The translations under genes and the position numbers were made by a program. The notes under the pieces are model-generated. The model had not been told where the DNA came from and ran no database searches. It worked only from the letters and a program-made list of their open reading frames with translations. This document shows, one piece after another, positions 1-7,888 of a DNA stretch of 52,706 nt. Within the stretch, counting starts at the first letter, position 1. Every line of letters begins with the position of its first letter. The DNA is from Bacteroidota bacterium (lineage in GTDB: Bacteria; Bacteroidota; Ignavibacteria; Ignavibacteriales; Melioribacteraceae): contig JAMCSN010000372.1 in assembly GCA_023381535.1 (NCBI GenBank), forward strand, positions 1-52,706, given 5' to 3'.

Positions 1-210
1 TACGTTGATTATTTCTCTGCGCTTCCTTTATTTTGTTCGTTATAATATTTAGTCACCTAATGTTCTTTTTAATATTACAATAGTCAGATTTTATTATGAG
101 GCAATGGGTTCACCGCTCCCTACCGAAAAATACATCCCCAATCTATGCGTCTTGTCTAACAATTTATTTATTTCAAACAGCTTCTGCTCTTCCAATTTTT
201 ATTTCCTATT

Positions 211-261
211 GCCTTAACCTGTTCCGCGTTCTTTGCGGGATCCTTTTTAAAGCGGTTAGGC
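211..261 (-). repeat. attC-like inverted repeat downstream of the 272-808 gene
   Basis: Read on the minus strand, GCCTAAC (261-255) begins 10 nt after the stop codon of the neighbouring gene, and a complementary GGTTAAGGC closes the element at 219-211. An inner stem (TTCCGC against GCGGGA) lies between them. GCCTAAC fits the integron R'' consensus RYYYAAC, and the other end is one base away from GTTRRRY. The 51-bp length is slightly short for an attC site. No integrase is present, so calling this an integron recombination site is an inference. The first 210 bases of the window hold no recognisable gene. Confidence 0.4.
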
Positions 262-271
262 AGTTTCTTGT

Positions 272-808
272 TTAAGAAATCCAAGTCATAACACTTTTAC
301 TTATTTGCCATTGATTATTTATCTTAACTAAAAATATTAAGGAGCCACTACCAACTAATGGTGCGTACAACGCACCCATTGACACAAATGCCTCTATTTT
401 ATTTGAATTATATCCAACATTTGATAAATAAACATTTACAATATTTTTTATTGATTTGTCATAGTCACTTTGGAATACGAACTTTATCTCAGGAATTCTT
501 TTTAACTTAACTTTACTTCGATTTGCAATGACGTAATTATTTAATGTTTCTCTATTAGCTTCGGGAAAATGCTCAAGAAAATATTCAATGTTATTATGAA
601 TGAAATATTCTTGTTGGGTTGAGTCTTGTAAAACAATTAGAATATCTTTTTCAGTTATTATTTCGCTTAATACCTTTGAATATATTGCATAATCATCACC
701 ATAACCGTATTCAACAGGCTCTACAGAATTACAAGAAACAAAAACAAAATAAAAGAGTATTCCTCCACATAATACAGTAATTACATTGCCAATAATTTTG
801 CTTTTCAT
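272..808 (-). CDS. Predicted lipoprotein of unknown function (cassette-like gene)
   Basis: The 178-aa protein starts with a basic residue pair, a long hydrophobic stretch (about residues 6-25) and a Cys in the context FVFVSC, which resembles a lipoprotein signal peptide. The mature part is mixed alpha/beta without a motif I recognise, and a hydrophobic segment near residues 145-160 ends in a Trp-rich tail. The ATG has no obvious Shine-Dalgarno and follows the GTCATTAGGC junction by only about 10 nt, as happens in integron cassettes. The stop lies 10 nt before a GCCTAAC box. Function is unknown. The frame is clean over its length, so it is probably a real accessory gene. Confidence 0.6.
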   Translation of the reverse strand: MKSKIIGNVITVLCGGILFYFVFVSCNSVEPVEYGYGDDYAIYSKVLSEIITEKDILIVLQDSTQQEYFIHNNIEYFLEHFPEANRETLNNYVIANRSKVKLKRIPEIKFVFQSDYDKSIKNIVNVYLSNVGYNSNKIEAFVSMGALYAPLVGSGSLIFLVKINNQWQISKSVMTWIS

Positions 809-812
809 TGTA

Positions 813-1091
813 TTAACCGCCTAATGACGTTTTTAAGTTTACCTGCCAAAGGCATGGCCGCCGCCCAGAATTTACCCGGCGTAGTCACGACTTGTCGGGA
901 CGAAGACGGGTAGCACTGCAACTTTTCCCGAAGGGATCCCTTTGGGAGAAAAACGAACGCCACTAATTATTTATTAATTCATTTTGTTAACTACACTCAA
1001 AGAGCAACTTATCTATACAACGAAACTTTATAATTACACAAATGCCAAACAGTTTAAAGCGGTCTGCTTGTAAAACGGGTCATACGGTTTA
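813..1091 (-). repeat. Inter-cassette junction with terminal inverted repeats
   Basis: The gene-free stretch between the 1089-1691 and 272-808 genes is bounded by related inverted ends: ACCGCCTAATGACG at 816-829 and GTCATACGGTTT at 1079-1090. Inside are a palindromic GAAGGGATCCCTTTGGG block (about 929-946), similar to one in the 30092-30350 element, and the box TAATTACACAAATGCCAAAC (1031-1050), which recurs at 1852-1871. The layout resembles an enlarged attC-type site, but at about 279 bp it is much longer than normal ones. Confidence 0.4.
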
Positions 1092-1691
1092 TTTATTGTT
1101 AAAAATATAATCGAACCCTACTTTTAAAACTCCATTTCTACCATAATTATATAGTCTGTCCTCACCTTTAAATGGGATAAATACGTTTGTATCAAACCTT
1201 AACCTAAGTTTCTCAATAATGTTGAAGTAAATTCCAACACCGATATCAAAAGTTAATAATTGGAATGAATTATCATTTCTGTGGTCACCGATATAATCAC
1301 TACCACCAATATATTTTTCATTTACTTTATGATATGAAATGCCCGAAGTAAGATAAATTGGTAACGGAAATTCTTCTAATATTTTGCTTGGAGAAAAATA
1401 CAGCTTACTTCCAACCACAACACTTGAATATGAATAAGTTGCTGCATCTCTTACATTGAAAACTTTGACAATACCATCAGTCCAATAACTTGTAAAGAAT
1501 TCCCATTCCGAATAATTGGTTAAGAACTGCCCGCAGATTTTAACCTCTGGGTAAAACGCATAAAGTTTATCGTTACCAAAGTCATATTGATAATTTCTAA
1601 TTATTCCTAAATCAATCGAAACTCTTGAGATGTTAGTCTGAGCATTCATCGACAGAACAAATGTGAGAATAATAGTAATTACATATTTCAC
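1089..1691 (-). CDS. Small outer-membrane beta-barrel-like protein (cassette-like gene)
   Basis: The 200-aa product begins at a GTG codon and has a signal peptide ending near NAQT (about residue 18). The rest has alternating aromatic and polar residues, several Gly/Tyr-rich turns and a final segment ending in aromatic and basic residues (DYIFNNK), the usual look of small Bacteroidota outer-membrane barrels. No enzymatic motif is visible. It lies in the same orientation as its neighbours and sits between two attC-like junctions, so it is probably part of a mobile or formerly mobile gene set. The barrel call rests on composition and the signal peptide; function is unknown. Confidence 0.55.
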   Translation of the reverse strand: MKYVITIILTFVLSMNAQTNISRVSIDLGIIRNYQYDFGNDKLYAFYPEVKICGQFLTNYSEWEFFTSYWTDGIVKVFNVRDAATYSYSSVVVGSKLYFSPSKILEEFPLPIYLTSGISYHKVNEKYIGGSDYIGDHRNDNSFQLLTFDIGVGIYFNIIEKLRLRFDTNVFIPFKGEDRLYNYGRNGVLKVGFDYIFNNK

Positions 1692-1720
1692 TTAATTGAT
1701 CTCTATATTATTTACAACTG

Positions 1721-1938
1721 TATAACGTTGTTGTTTAGCCCGCCTCCAAGAACAAGAATGAAGAATAACCGCAACAACTTTTTATCTATTAAAAATTTTA
1801 TTTAACAGAACAATTCTGAACAAGAACCTTTACACGGAAGAATAAAGTTAATAATTACAAAAATGCCAAATGTGAAAATAGCTTGCCCCGATGCTTTTTA
1901 TCGGGGGCGTCCGCTTGAGCAGCAGCCGCTTGTTAGGC
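1721..1938 (-). repeat. attC-like junction downstream of the HNH gene, with an embedded palindrome
   Basis: On the minus strand GCCTAAC (1938-1932) starts 7 nt after the HNH gene stop. It is followed by a GC-rich arm containing GCTCAAGCGGACGC, a composition typical of environmental attC sites. The far end reads CGTTATAC (1728-1721), a weaker match to GTTRRRY. A 24-bp palindrome, GCCCCGAT...ATCGGGGGC (1885-1908), belongs to the CCCGA/TCGGG family seen across the window. The box TAATTACAAAAATGCCAAAT (1852-1871) is shared with the previous junction. Confidence 0.4.
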
Positions 1939-1945
1939 AGTAATT

Positions 1946-2827
1946 TTATTTTTCATACATATTTAGATTACTTTTTCCGCTATTACAAATAGAACAAAGA
2001 GTTTGAAGATTATCTATAACTGTTTCACCACCTTTTGACCAAGGAATAATGTGATCGACCTCTAATGTTATACTATTGTGTGTGGCAGGAGATCGTCCAT
2101 CAATTACACATTTAAAATTATCTCTTCGCATTACTAAAAATCTCAATCTCCAACTAATATTTCGTTTGGTTTTATGTTCAAAGGCTCTATTATTTTTTGT
2201 AGTATCTATTTTATGTAATTTCTTCTCAAAACTTTTCTGTTCCTTTTCTTCTGAATTCATGAATTCTGAAAATGCTTCAAGCGCTTTTCTCCAGCTACCA
2301 AATCGTTTTTCATAAGTTCCACTTGAATACTTTGAGTACGGTTTTGAAATATCACTATAGCGTGGTTGTTTTCCTTTATGCTGCCAAATTTCTTCAATGT
2401 TTCTAAACAAATCTTCATCTTCAATTTTTGAAAACTTGGCAATTTTTAATCCGCTTGCTTTCAATGAATTATTCCAAGAACCAAAACGTTGAGATACACT
2501 TGATGAACTGTAATTCCCATATTTAACATAATCTGCTACTGAGACGGAATCTTGGTGAAGTTTTTTTGCAACTTTTTTTAAATCTTTAATTAAATCTTTT
2601 TCTGAAATTTTTTTATTCTTTCTTTGAGCATCTAAACCAGCTTTTTCAATTGCATTAAGCCAACTACCAAATCTTCTATGAAAGGTTGTACTATGATAGT
2701 TGCCATATTCCTCATATTGATTTTTAGTAAGCGTCTGAGTATTTAATAATTTTGCAACTCTTACTAAATCGTCAAGTAATTCTTTTTCTGTTGTATTTCT
2801 ATGATATGGTTCTAACAAATAATTCAT
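1946..2827 (-). CDS. HNH endonuclease with three homing-endonuclease-associated repeats
   Basis: The 293-aa protein has three repeats of about 60 residues, each ending in RFGSW (52-56, 114-118, 175-179). These match the helical DNA-binding repeats often fused to HNH nucleases. A C-terminal HNH domain follows at about 230-290 with VDHI (D258-H259), the Asn/Leu-rich helix NLQTLC and a CxxC pair (C278, C281). The first zinc-knuckle position has only one Cys (C240), so metal binding there may differ from the usual two-pair form. The gene sits 13 nt after a CGTTAGGC junction and ends 7 nt before GCCTAAC, so a 12-bp GTTAGGCAGTAA motif flanks it in inverted orientation. A role in mobility or defence is inferred. 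Confidence 0.8.
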   Translation of the reverse strand: MNYLLEPYHRNTTEKELLDDLVRVAKLLNTQTLTKNQYEEYGNYHSTTFHRRFGSWLNAIEKAGLDAQRKNKKISEKDLIKDLKKVAKKLHQDSVSVADYVKYGNYSSSSVSQRFGSWNNSLKASGLKIAKFSKIEDEDLFRNIEEIWQHKGKQPRYSDISKPYSKYSSGTYEKRFGSWRKALEAFSEFMNSEEKEQKSFEKKLHKIDTTKNNRAFEHKTKRNISWRLRFLVMRRDNFKCVIDGRSPATHNSITLEVDHIIPWSKGGETVIDNLQTLCSICNSGKSNLNMYEK

Positions 2828-2840
2828 TTTATCATTTACT

Positions 2841-2848
2841 GCCTAACG
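2841..2848 (-). repeat. GTTAGGC boundary upstream of the HNH gene
   Basis: CGTTAGGC read on the minus strand fits the R' core GTTRRRY and is followed by AGTAA and the HNH start codon. It mirrors the GTTAGGCAGTAA at 1932-1943 on the other side of the gene. No complete partner arm is evident to the right. Confidence 0.4.
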
Positions 2849-3344
2849 TTAATTATACTGCATGAAATTATTAGTTAAAGAACATAGATATGCATGCAGT
2901 TGCATATCTACATTCCAATTTCTTACAAAACAATCTAAATAGCCATTTTAAAAATAGAGCGCGCATGTCTATCATCCTCACTCTCAGTAATCTAAAGGGC
3001 TTTTTACACCAATCCCTCTATTAAGCACATGTGTGTAAATCATTGCTGTGATTACCAATCTATTAAAATGTTTTGCTTGCTGCCGGTTTGTGTTTTACAA
3101 TGGGAGGTTATGAATTGCCTCATCAGTGAGTTGCTGCTATCTTCAGTCATGCATGAGTAGTGGTTTGTTCCCGCACTAATTCCAACATGCTCAAGAAGCC
3201 GTAGTTTGTATTTCCCTTTAACCCTTTCCATAAAATGTTTTGGTGTTCCTCCCGAATCCAACATAAGACAATCGGCACAAACTTTCAACTGCTATCGGCG
3301 GGTCAGCTTTCGGCATTCAGCTAACAGCTAACTACAAACCGGTA

Positions 3345-3388
3345 TCAAAATTCAAAAACTCAAAACTCAAAATTCAAAACTCAAAACT
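3345..3388. repeat. Low-complexity CAAAAYT tandem tract
   Basis: About six tandem or near-tandem copies of CAAAACT/CAAAATTC fill this stretch. It is directly preceded by GCTAACAGCTAACT-type short repeats. No function is apparent. Confidence 0.7.
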
Positions 3389-3753
3389 GCCAACTGTCCC
3401 ATACTGTATTACCTTCTACATTGGTTTTCATCGTCTTTCTTATTTTATTTATAATCAAACTGTTGTATTGCGCTGGCTAATATTTTAATACTCAAAATTT
3501 TCATTTATCCATTTCATAGTTCTGCATACTGATCTCGCATTCGCTCTACTTCCGTTCTGAATCCGTCTTGAAACCGTCTCAACCATTACCAAACTCCAAG
3601 CTTAGTGGCGGGGTCACAACTTGCAAAGCTTATCCATCAGGCACACATGTTTCGTTTTCACCTTGAATTCTTGCATTCTGACAATTATTTCGGCATTTCT
3701 CAACCAATTTTCTCAATGAATAGAATTTTGTGGCTCTGATTCAATTCATTATG

Positions 3754-3816
3754 CCTCTGAATGACTTCACAACTTTTCCGAACGAGTTTACAACTCCTCT
3801 GAATGAAAAATTTCGG
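3754..3816. repeat. Degenerate 21-nt tandem repeats
   Basis: Three units of about 21 nt follow one another: 3754-3774 and 3775-3795 share a CGAA/TGAA...TTYACAACT pattern, and 3796-3816 restarts with CCTCTGAATGA. Weaker copies are spread to about 3890 (ATGAATCAGTTCACA). The period is a multiple of three, so this could be a decayed repetitive coding sequence or a simple minisatellite. Confidence 0.5.
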
Positions 3817-4015
3817 CTATGGATAACTTCAGATTCTCTCCGCTCGACTTGAAAACAGCTATGAATCAGTTCACATCGACAATGAATAAACCGGCAACAC
3901 CTTTGGACGGTTGCATGATCGCTTTGAAGGAAAAGGTTTAGACTATGATTGGATGCATGGAGGCTTTGCAAAAATGACGAATGCCAAATGTCTAATTACT
4001 ACGACTAATTACTAA

Positions 4016-5377
4016 CTACTTCTTGTAAGTTTGCAGCAGCCATGTAGCAACAGCATCGGCTTCGTTAGGTTTCAAACCTTGGTTAGGCATGGAAGGGTAA
4101 TCGGGATTCTTCTTCACCGGATTCATAATGAACTTAACAAGCTCGTCTTTCTTCCCTTCATATTTGGGCAGAACGGAATTGTACGGCGGACCAACGACAC
4201 GGTGATCGAACGCGTGACAAGCGATGCAGCGACCGTTGTAAATATCGGCGCCATTGATTGCGGGTGCGGCAGTTAAACCGGCTTCTTCCAAAGTTTTCTT
4301 CTCATACTTAACGTACTCGGCAGCAAGAATTTCCGTGTGCATCTTCGTATCTGTATCGAATGCAAAATGATCTTTGATGACCAATAACGCGACGACGATT
4401 ATCAATAAATAAATTGCCGATGCACGGTACTTGATGCTGGCTTCTTTGATCATGAAGTAGAACATGATGCTGAGAACTAAAAGAAGAATTAAAGCTACGG
4501 TAAGTATCTCGAAAAAGCCGAATGACAAAGCCGAAATGGGTTGAGCTACAACCGTAAGCGCAATTATCAAAGGAAGAAGAACAAGGGCAACCAGTCCCCT
4601 GCTCAAAGCAAAGGATTTAACGAACGACCGGTAAGTTTCGTCGAACGATGAAATGTTTTCTGCGTTGAAGAAGAAATAGAGAACGGCAGTTGTTGTAAGT
4701 GCGAGTGAAAGTACGAGGAATTGGAGAAAATAAAATAAGGTTGAGAATGAAAATAAAATTCCGAAAATATTATTGTCTGTCTGCCAGCGTGATGTATCTC
4801 CGGCAAGCTGAACTGAACCGGAGAAAAGATAGACGGCAACTGCAAGAAGAATCAATCCGTACAAACCGCTTTTGCGGTGAATGTTTCCGGTTTTACCGCT
4901 GTATGATTCAATCTCGCTCTTTAATGTGTCGTCTGTCTTAGCGGAATCTTTTTTCTCATCGGCAAATTGGAAAATATCTTTTAAGTGAAATGTATATTTG
5001 TAAGTGTAAGTAAGAATCAATCCGGCTGCGAACAAGAGAAGCGAAAGAAGCAGATAACTGGTAACATCTAAATTTGTAAGATGTAGAAGCTGTGCGTAGC
5101 AGAACACGGCGCTCAAAAGAGGAACGATACCGAGAGCAAATGATACGCTTTTGTTGAACGTGATAAGATCGATCAATTTCTTAGAAAAGTTATGAAGAAG
5201 TTTGTCGCCGCTCTTTGCGGATTGCTTGTTGAAGAAAAGCGACAACGAAAGCGAACCGAACAGTATCCCTGTGTATGTAAAGAAAATTATGAAAGTCAGC
5301 ACAAGCAGATATTTCAGCAATACCATGTGATGCGCTGATTGAGGAAGAACCGAATTGTTTAAGAATTGCATATTCAA
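4016..5377 (-). CDS. Multi-spanning membrane protein with C-terminal monoheme cytochrome c domain
   Basis: This 453-aa protein has many hydrophobic helices through about residue 350, an internal charged loop (about 140-165), and a C-terminal class I cytochrome c domain with CIACH at 384-388 and a probable distal Met in SMPNQ (about 430). It is the last gene of the respiratory operon, 6 nt after ctaB. It is likely an electron carrier or accessory subunit that brings electrons to the oxidase, because subunit II here has no fused cytochrome domain. That role is inferred; the heme motif is directly visible. I do not know a standard gene name. Confidence 0.75.
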   Translation of the reverse strand: MNMQFLNNSVLPQSAHHMVLLKYLLVLTFIIFFTYTGILFGSLSLSLFFNKQSAKSGDKLLHNFSKKLIDLITFNKSVSFALGIVPLLSAVFCYAQLLHLTNLDVTSYLLLSLLLFAAGLILTYTYKYTFHLKDIFQFADEKKDSAKTDDTLKSEIESYSGKTGNIHRKSGLYGLILLAVAVYLFSGSVQLAGDTSRWQTDNNIFGILFSFSTLFYFLQFLVLSLALTTTAVLYFFFNAENISSFDETYRSFVKSFALSRGLVALVLLPLIIALTVVAQPISALSFGFFEILTVALILLLVLSIMFYFMIKEASIKYRASAIYLLIIVVALLVIKDHFAFDTDTKMHTEILAAEYVKYEKKTLEEAGLTAAPAINGADIYNGRCIACHAFDHRVVGPPYNSVLPKYEGKKDELVKFIMNPVKKNPDYPSMPNQGLKPNEADAVATWLLQTYKK

Positions 5378-5383
5378 ACCGTT

Positions 5384-6265
5384 TTAAAATTCATGAAGTA
5401 ATAACTTATCTAATGAAAGAACCAGAACCACAGCAAGCACGTACAGATTAATCCGTAAAAAAGCTTTTCTGAAAATGATCCGTTCAAAGTAATCCGTGAG
5501 TATATCGCGCGATTCGATTAAAAGCCAAACGCCTAACGCTACGATGACTAACGCGGTGATAAAATGGGCAGAGATATTAACGAACGGAATTATAACACAG
5601 CTTGTTGCGAGTGCCGCCATCCAGACAAATGTAATTCTGCTCAACTGCGAATTGGAAAACATTTTTGTAAGTGTCGGGAATCCGGCTCTCTCGTAATCTT
5701 TCCCGTAAAGTAAAAGCAGCAGCCAGAAATGCGGAATCTGCCAGATAAAGAAAAACAGCGCGAGCGATAAGATTTTCAGATCGAGCAAAGCGCCGCCGGA
5801 TGCAACCCAGCCGATTACCGGAGGTATTGCGCCGATAAGAGAACCGGGAACGACTGCCATTGCATATTTTTTCTTGAGCGGTGTATAAACAACGTTGTAC
5901 CAGATCAACGCGAGCCATCCGAGAAGCATAGCAGTTACGTTTGACAAGAGATAAATAATCATTGAACCGAGTAGAACTAAAATTGAAGTGACGACAACTG
6001 CATACGTTGCAGTTATTCTTCCGGAAGGAATTGGTCTCCCCTTCGTACGTTCCATCAATGCATCGGAAAATCTTTCCTGGTAATGGTTCAGTGCGGAAGA
6101 ACCCATGGCAAGTACAAACACGCCGAATGCTGGAAGTATCATTCGCCACTCAAGCCGCGCTGAATTGAGCAAATAGCCTATCGAAGTAGAAAAAGCTACG
6201 AAGAAAGTTATCTTCACTTTTCCCAGTTCTAAAATTATTCCGATATGTTTTTTCAGTTCTGCCAT
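5384..6265 (-). CDS. ctaB: Protoheme IX farnesyltransferase (heme O synthase)
   Basis: UbiA-superfamily membrane prenyltransferase that farnesylates heme b to heme O for the aa3-type oxidase. The 293 residues carry the signature region N60...D68-ALMERTKGRP, with multiple hydrophobic helices throughout. The usual NxxxDxxxD pattern reads NxxxExxxD here because the first Asp is Glu (E64). The gene lies 39 nt after ctaC and just ahead of the membrane cytochrome, the usual place for ctaB in oxidase operons. Length is normal. The substitution is conservative, and I expect an active enzyme. Confidence 0.93.
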   Translation of the reverse strand: MAELKKHIGIILELGKVKITFFVAFSTSIGYLLNSARLEWRMILPAFGVFVLAMGSSALNHYQERFSDALMERTKGRPIPSGRITATYAVVVTSILVLLGSMIIYLLSNVTAMLLGWLALIWYNVVYTPLKKKYAMAVVPGSLIGAIPPVIGWVASGGALLDLKILSLALFFFIWQIPHFWLLLLLYGKDYERAGFPTLTKMFSNSQLSRITFVWMAALATSCVIIPFVNISAHFITALVIVALGVWLLIESRDILTDYFERIIFRKAFLRINLYVLAVVLVLSLDKLLLHEF

Positions 6266-6276
6266 TTACCTTTTTG

Positions 6277-6298
6277 ACCTCCCCAGTGTCGGGGTGGT
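6277..6298. repeat. GC-rich palindrome between ctaC and ctaB
   Basis: ACCTCCCC and GGGGTGGT arms surround a 6-base loop containing GTGTC. It fills most of the 39-nt gap and belongs to the CCCCGA/TCGGGG group of palindromes. It lacks a downstream T-run on the minus strand, so it is probably not a strong terminator. Confidence 0.6.
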
Positions 6299-6304
6299 TA
6301 AACT

Positions 6305-6937
6305 TTAGTTATTCAGTCCAGCCTTCTGCAATTTTGCCGGCGCGCCAAACCACGCCGTAAATTTATTTTCCGGCATCACAACAACTTTAGTGTACATTGC
6401 CGAGTGATTCAATCCGCAATACTCCGCACACGCTACGTCGTACGCTCCCTCTTCCTTCGGCGTGAAATACAAATGGTTCGTTTGACTGAAAAGTATGTCT
6501 TCCTTTATTCTGAACGCCGGAATATAAAACGCATGATTCACATCCATCGATCTCATCTCCAAATCGACGGGCGTATTGATTGGAACGTAAAGAGTATCGG
6601 TGTTTCTGCCGTTGTCGTAGGTAAAAGAAAATTTCCACATGCGGGCAGTAACTTTAACAACAAATGCCTGGTCGGGTCTGTCGCGAAATTCTCTAAAACT
6701 TGTATAGCCGAAATAAAACATCGAGAGAACCAAAAGAGTCGGGATTAAAATCCAAACTACTTCCAGCCAAATGTTGCCGTGAATATCTACAGGCTGATGA
6801 CCCTTTTTCCTGTTGTACTTGAAAACAAAATATATCATCGTTGCCGTAATACCCAGCAGAAGTACAACCGAGATACTCACGATGTAAAGCATTACGAAAT
6901 CAACCGACTCTGCATGTATTGTTGGTGACGGAAACAT
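6305..6937 (-). CDS. ctaC: Cytochrome c oxidase subunit II
   Basis: This 210-aa protein has two N-terminal transmembrane helices (about 13-38 and 57-78) followed by the periplasmic cupredoxin domain. All CuA ligands are present: H135, C170, E172 (backbone), C174, H178 and M181 within CAEYCGLNHSAM. It receives electrons from cytochrome c and passes them to subunit I. There is no C-terminal cytochrome c fusion, so a separate cytochrome (10537-11487, or the C-terminal domain of the 4016-5377 protein) must be the donor. It lies 8 nt after ctaF within the oxidase gene block. Confidence 0.95.
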   Translation of the reverse strand: MFPSPTIHAESVDFVMLYIVSISVVLLLGITATMIYFVFKYNRKKGHQPVDIHGNIWLEVVWILIPTLLVLSMFYFGYTSFREFRDRPDQAFVVKVTARMWKFSFTYDNGRNTDTLYVPINTPVDLEMRSMDVNHAFYIPAFRIKEDILFSQTNHLYFTPKEEGAYDVACAEYCGLNHSAMYTKVVVMPENKFTAWFGAPAKLQKAGLNN

Positions 6938-6945
6938 TTAACTCC

Positions 6946-7236
6946 TCAACGAAATAGAACGTCAAAAAATGTTAATGCAAAAATTATTAATAGCGTGATG
7001 CCGCTTAAAGCTAAGAACACTTTGAAAATCGGTTCATCAAATTTTATGTGCATGAAAATGTTAATGACCAAAGCAGATTTTATTGCCGCGATAAGAAGCG
7101 CAATGAAAAGAGTGTATCTGCCAAGACTAATTCCGGCAACGGTAACGGTAATCGATGTGAACGCTAAAAGCGCAACCCACACCAGGATGTAAGTTCCGTA
7201 TGAAATGTGATGAACTTTATTTTCGTGTTCGCTCAT
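6946..7236 (-). CDS. ctaF: Cytochrome c oxidase subunit IV (prokaryotic COX4 type)
   Basis: This 96-aa protein has three hydrophobic helices and the family pattern of a small polar N-terminus, helices around residues 14-35 and 40-62, and IFMHIKFDEP before the last helix. It matches the small membrane subunit encoded after subunit III in many bacterial oxidase operons. It sits 22 nt downstream of ctaE. The subunit is thought to stabilise the complex and has no redox centre. Confidence 0.85.
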   Translation of the reverse strand: MSEHENKVHHISYGTYILVWVALLAFTSITVTVAGISLGRYTLFIALLIAAIKSALVINIFMHIKFDEPIFKVFLALSGITLLIIFALTFFDVLFR

Positions 7237-7258
7237 AAAAAAAATCCTTGTTAGAATA

Positions 7259-7888
7259 TTACTGAATCAAATAGAACAACGGGAATAAAAAAATCCAGAT
7301 CAAATCCACCAAGTGCCAGTAGAGACCGGAGTTTTCGAGTTTTGCGTAACTGTCTTTTGTAATTATGTCCTTCTTGATAAAGACCAGCATGAAAGTCAAA
7401 ACGACCATACCAACCAGAACGTGCAGACCGTGAAGACCGGTCATAACAAAATATAGACCGTAGAATAAAATTTGTCCGTTCGGTTTGGCAGTCAATTCTT
7501 TAGAACCGGGATAAATGTCGTGCGAAAACTTTGTTGACCATTCGAAAAATTTATTAACCATGAACATTGCAGCTAAGATCAGCGTTGTCGAAATCAAAAT
7601 CATCGATAGGAACTTATTCCCCTTTTGAATTGCAGCAATTGAAAGCGCAACTGTTAATGAACTTGTGAGAAGAATAATTGTGTTCAACGTTCCGATGCCG
7701 GTATTTAATTCCATTGCCGCAATATGAAATTGTTGCGGGTACTGATATCTATAAACGGCATACACAAGGAACAATCCGCCGAACAAAAGGACTTCGGTGA
7801 AAAGGAACAGCCACATTCCCATCCTTGCGCCGACATCGTCGCGATGTGTTTGATGAGTAGCCGCAGCAGTTTCTTGATGATTACTCAT
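7259..7888 (-). CDS. ctaE: Cytochrome c oxidase subunit III
   Basis: A 209-aa membrane protein with five predicted helices and typical family blocks: GMWLFLFTEVLLFGGLF near the N-terminus, a TGLHGLHVLVG block around residues 150-160 and a C-terminal WHLVDLIWIFLFPLFYL. It binds subunit I and helps to keep proton uptake stable. Its start overlaps the end of ctaD by 8 nt, which suggests translational coupling. The five-helix length matches bacterial forms that lack the first two helices of the mitochondrial subunit. Confidence 0.93.
   Translation of the reverse strand: MSNHQETAAATHQTHRDDVGARMGMWLFLFTEVLLFGGLFLVYAVYRYQYPQQFHIAAMELNTGIGTLNTIILLTSSLTVALSIAAIQKGNKFLSMILISTTLILAAMFMVNKFFEWSTKFSHDIYPGSKELTAKPNGQILFYGLYFVMTGLHGLHVLVGMVVLTFMLVFIKKDIITKDSYAKLENSGLYWHLVDLIWIFLFPLFYLIQ

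Larger units (their letters stand above)
2849..4015. other. 1.2-kb gene-free stretch with decayed sequence and repeats
   Basis: No frame here has a convincing start, ribosome-binding site and protein-like composition. A 78-codon minus-strand frame at 3052-3288 and a 76-codon one at 3741-3971 are open, but they match nothing I recognise and lack flanking signals. The stretch contains a tandem CAAAAYT tract (3345-3388), short 21-nt tandem repeats (3754-3816) and another AATGCCAAA box just before the respiratory operon end. It is probably the eroded remains of accessory DNA. Confidence 0.5.

Noticed and set aside
3052..3288. A 78-codon open frame on the minus strand with several Cys and His residues
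   Set aside because: No recognisable family, no ribosome-binding site and no supporting neighbours; it lies in decayed repeat-rich DNA.
3345..3388. Tandem CAAAAYT tract considered as a CRISPR-like array
   Set aside because: Units are only about 7-8 nt with no unique spacers, and no cas gene is present.
3741..3971. A 76-codon open frame on the minus strand
   Set aside because: It is made largely of the 21-nt degenerate repeats, so the open frame follows from the triplet period and does not by itself indicate a gene.
5577..6149. Long open frame opposite or out of frame with ctaB
   Set aside because: Composition is Arg/Cys-rich and it fully overlaps a well-supported gene; a codon-bias shadow.
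6277..6298. Terminator between ctaC and ctaB
   Set aside because: The stem is strong but is followed by an A-run, not a T-run, in the direction of transcription.
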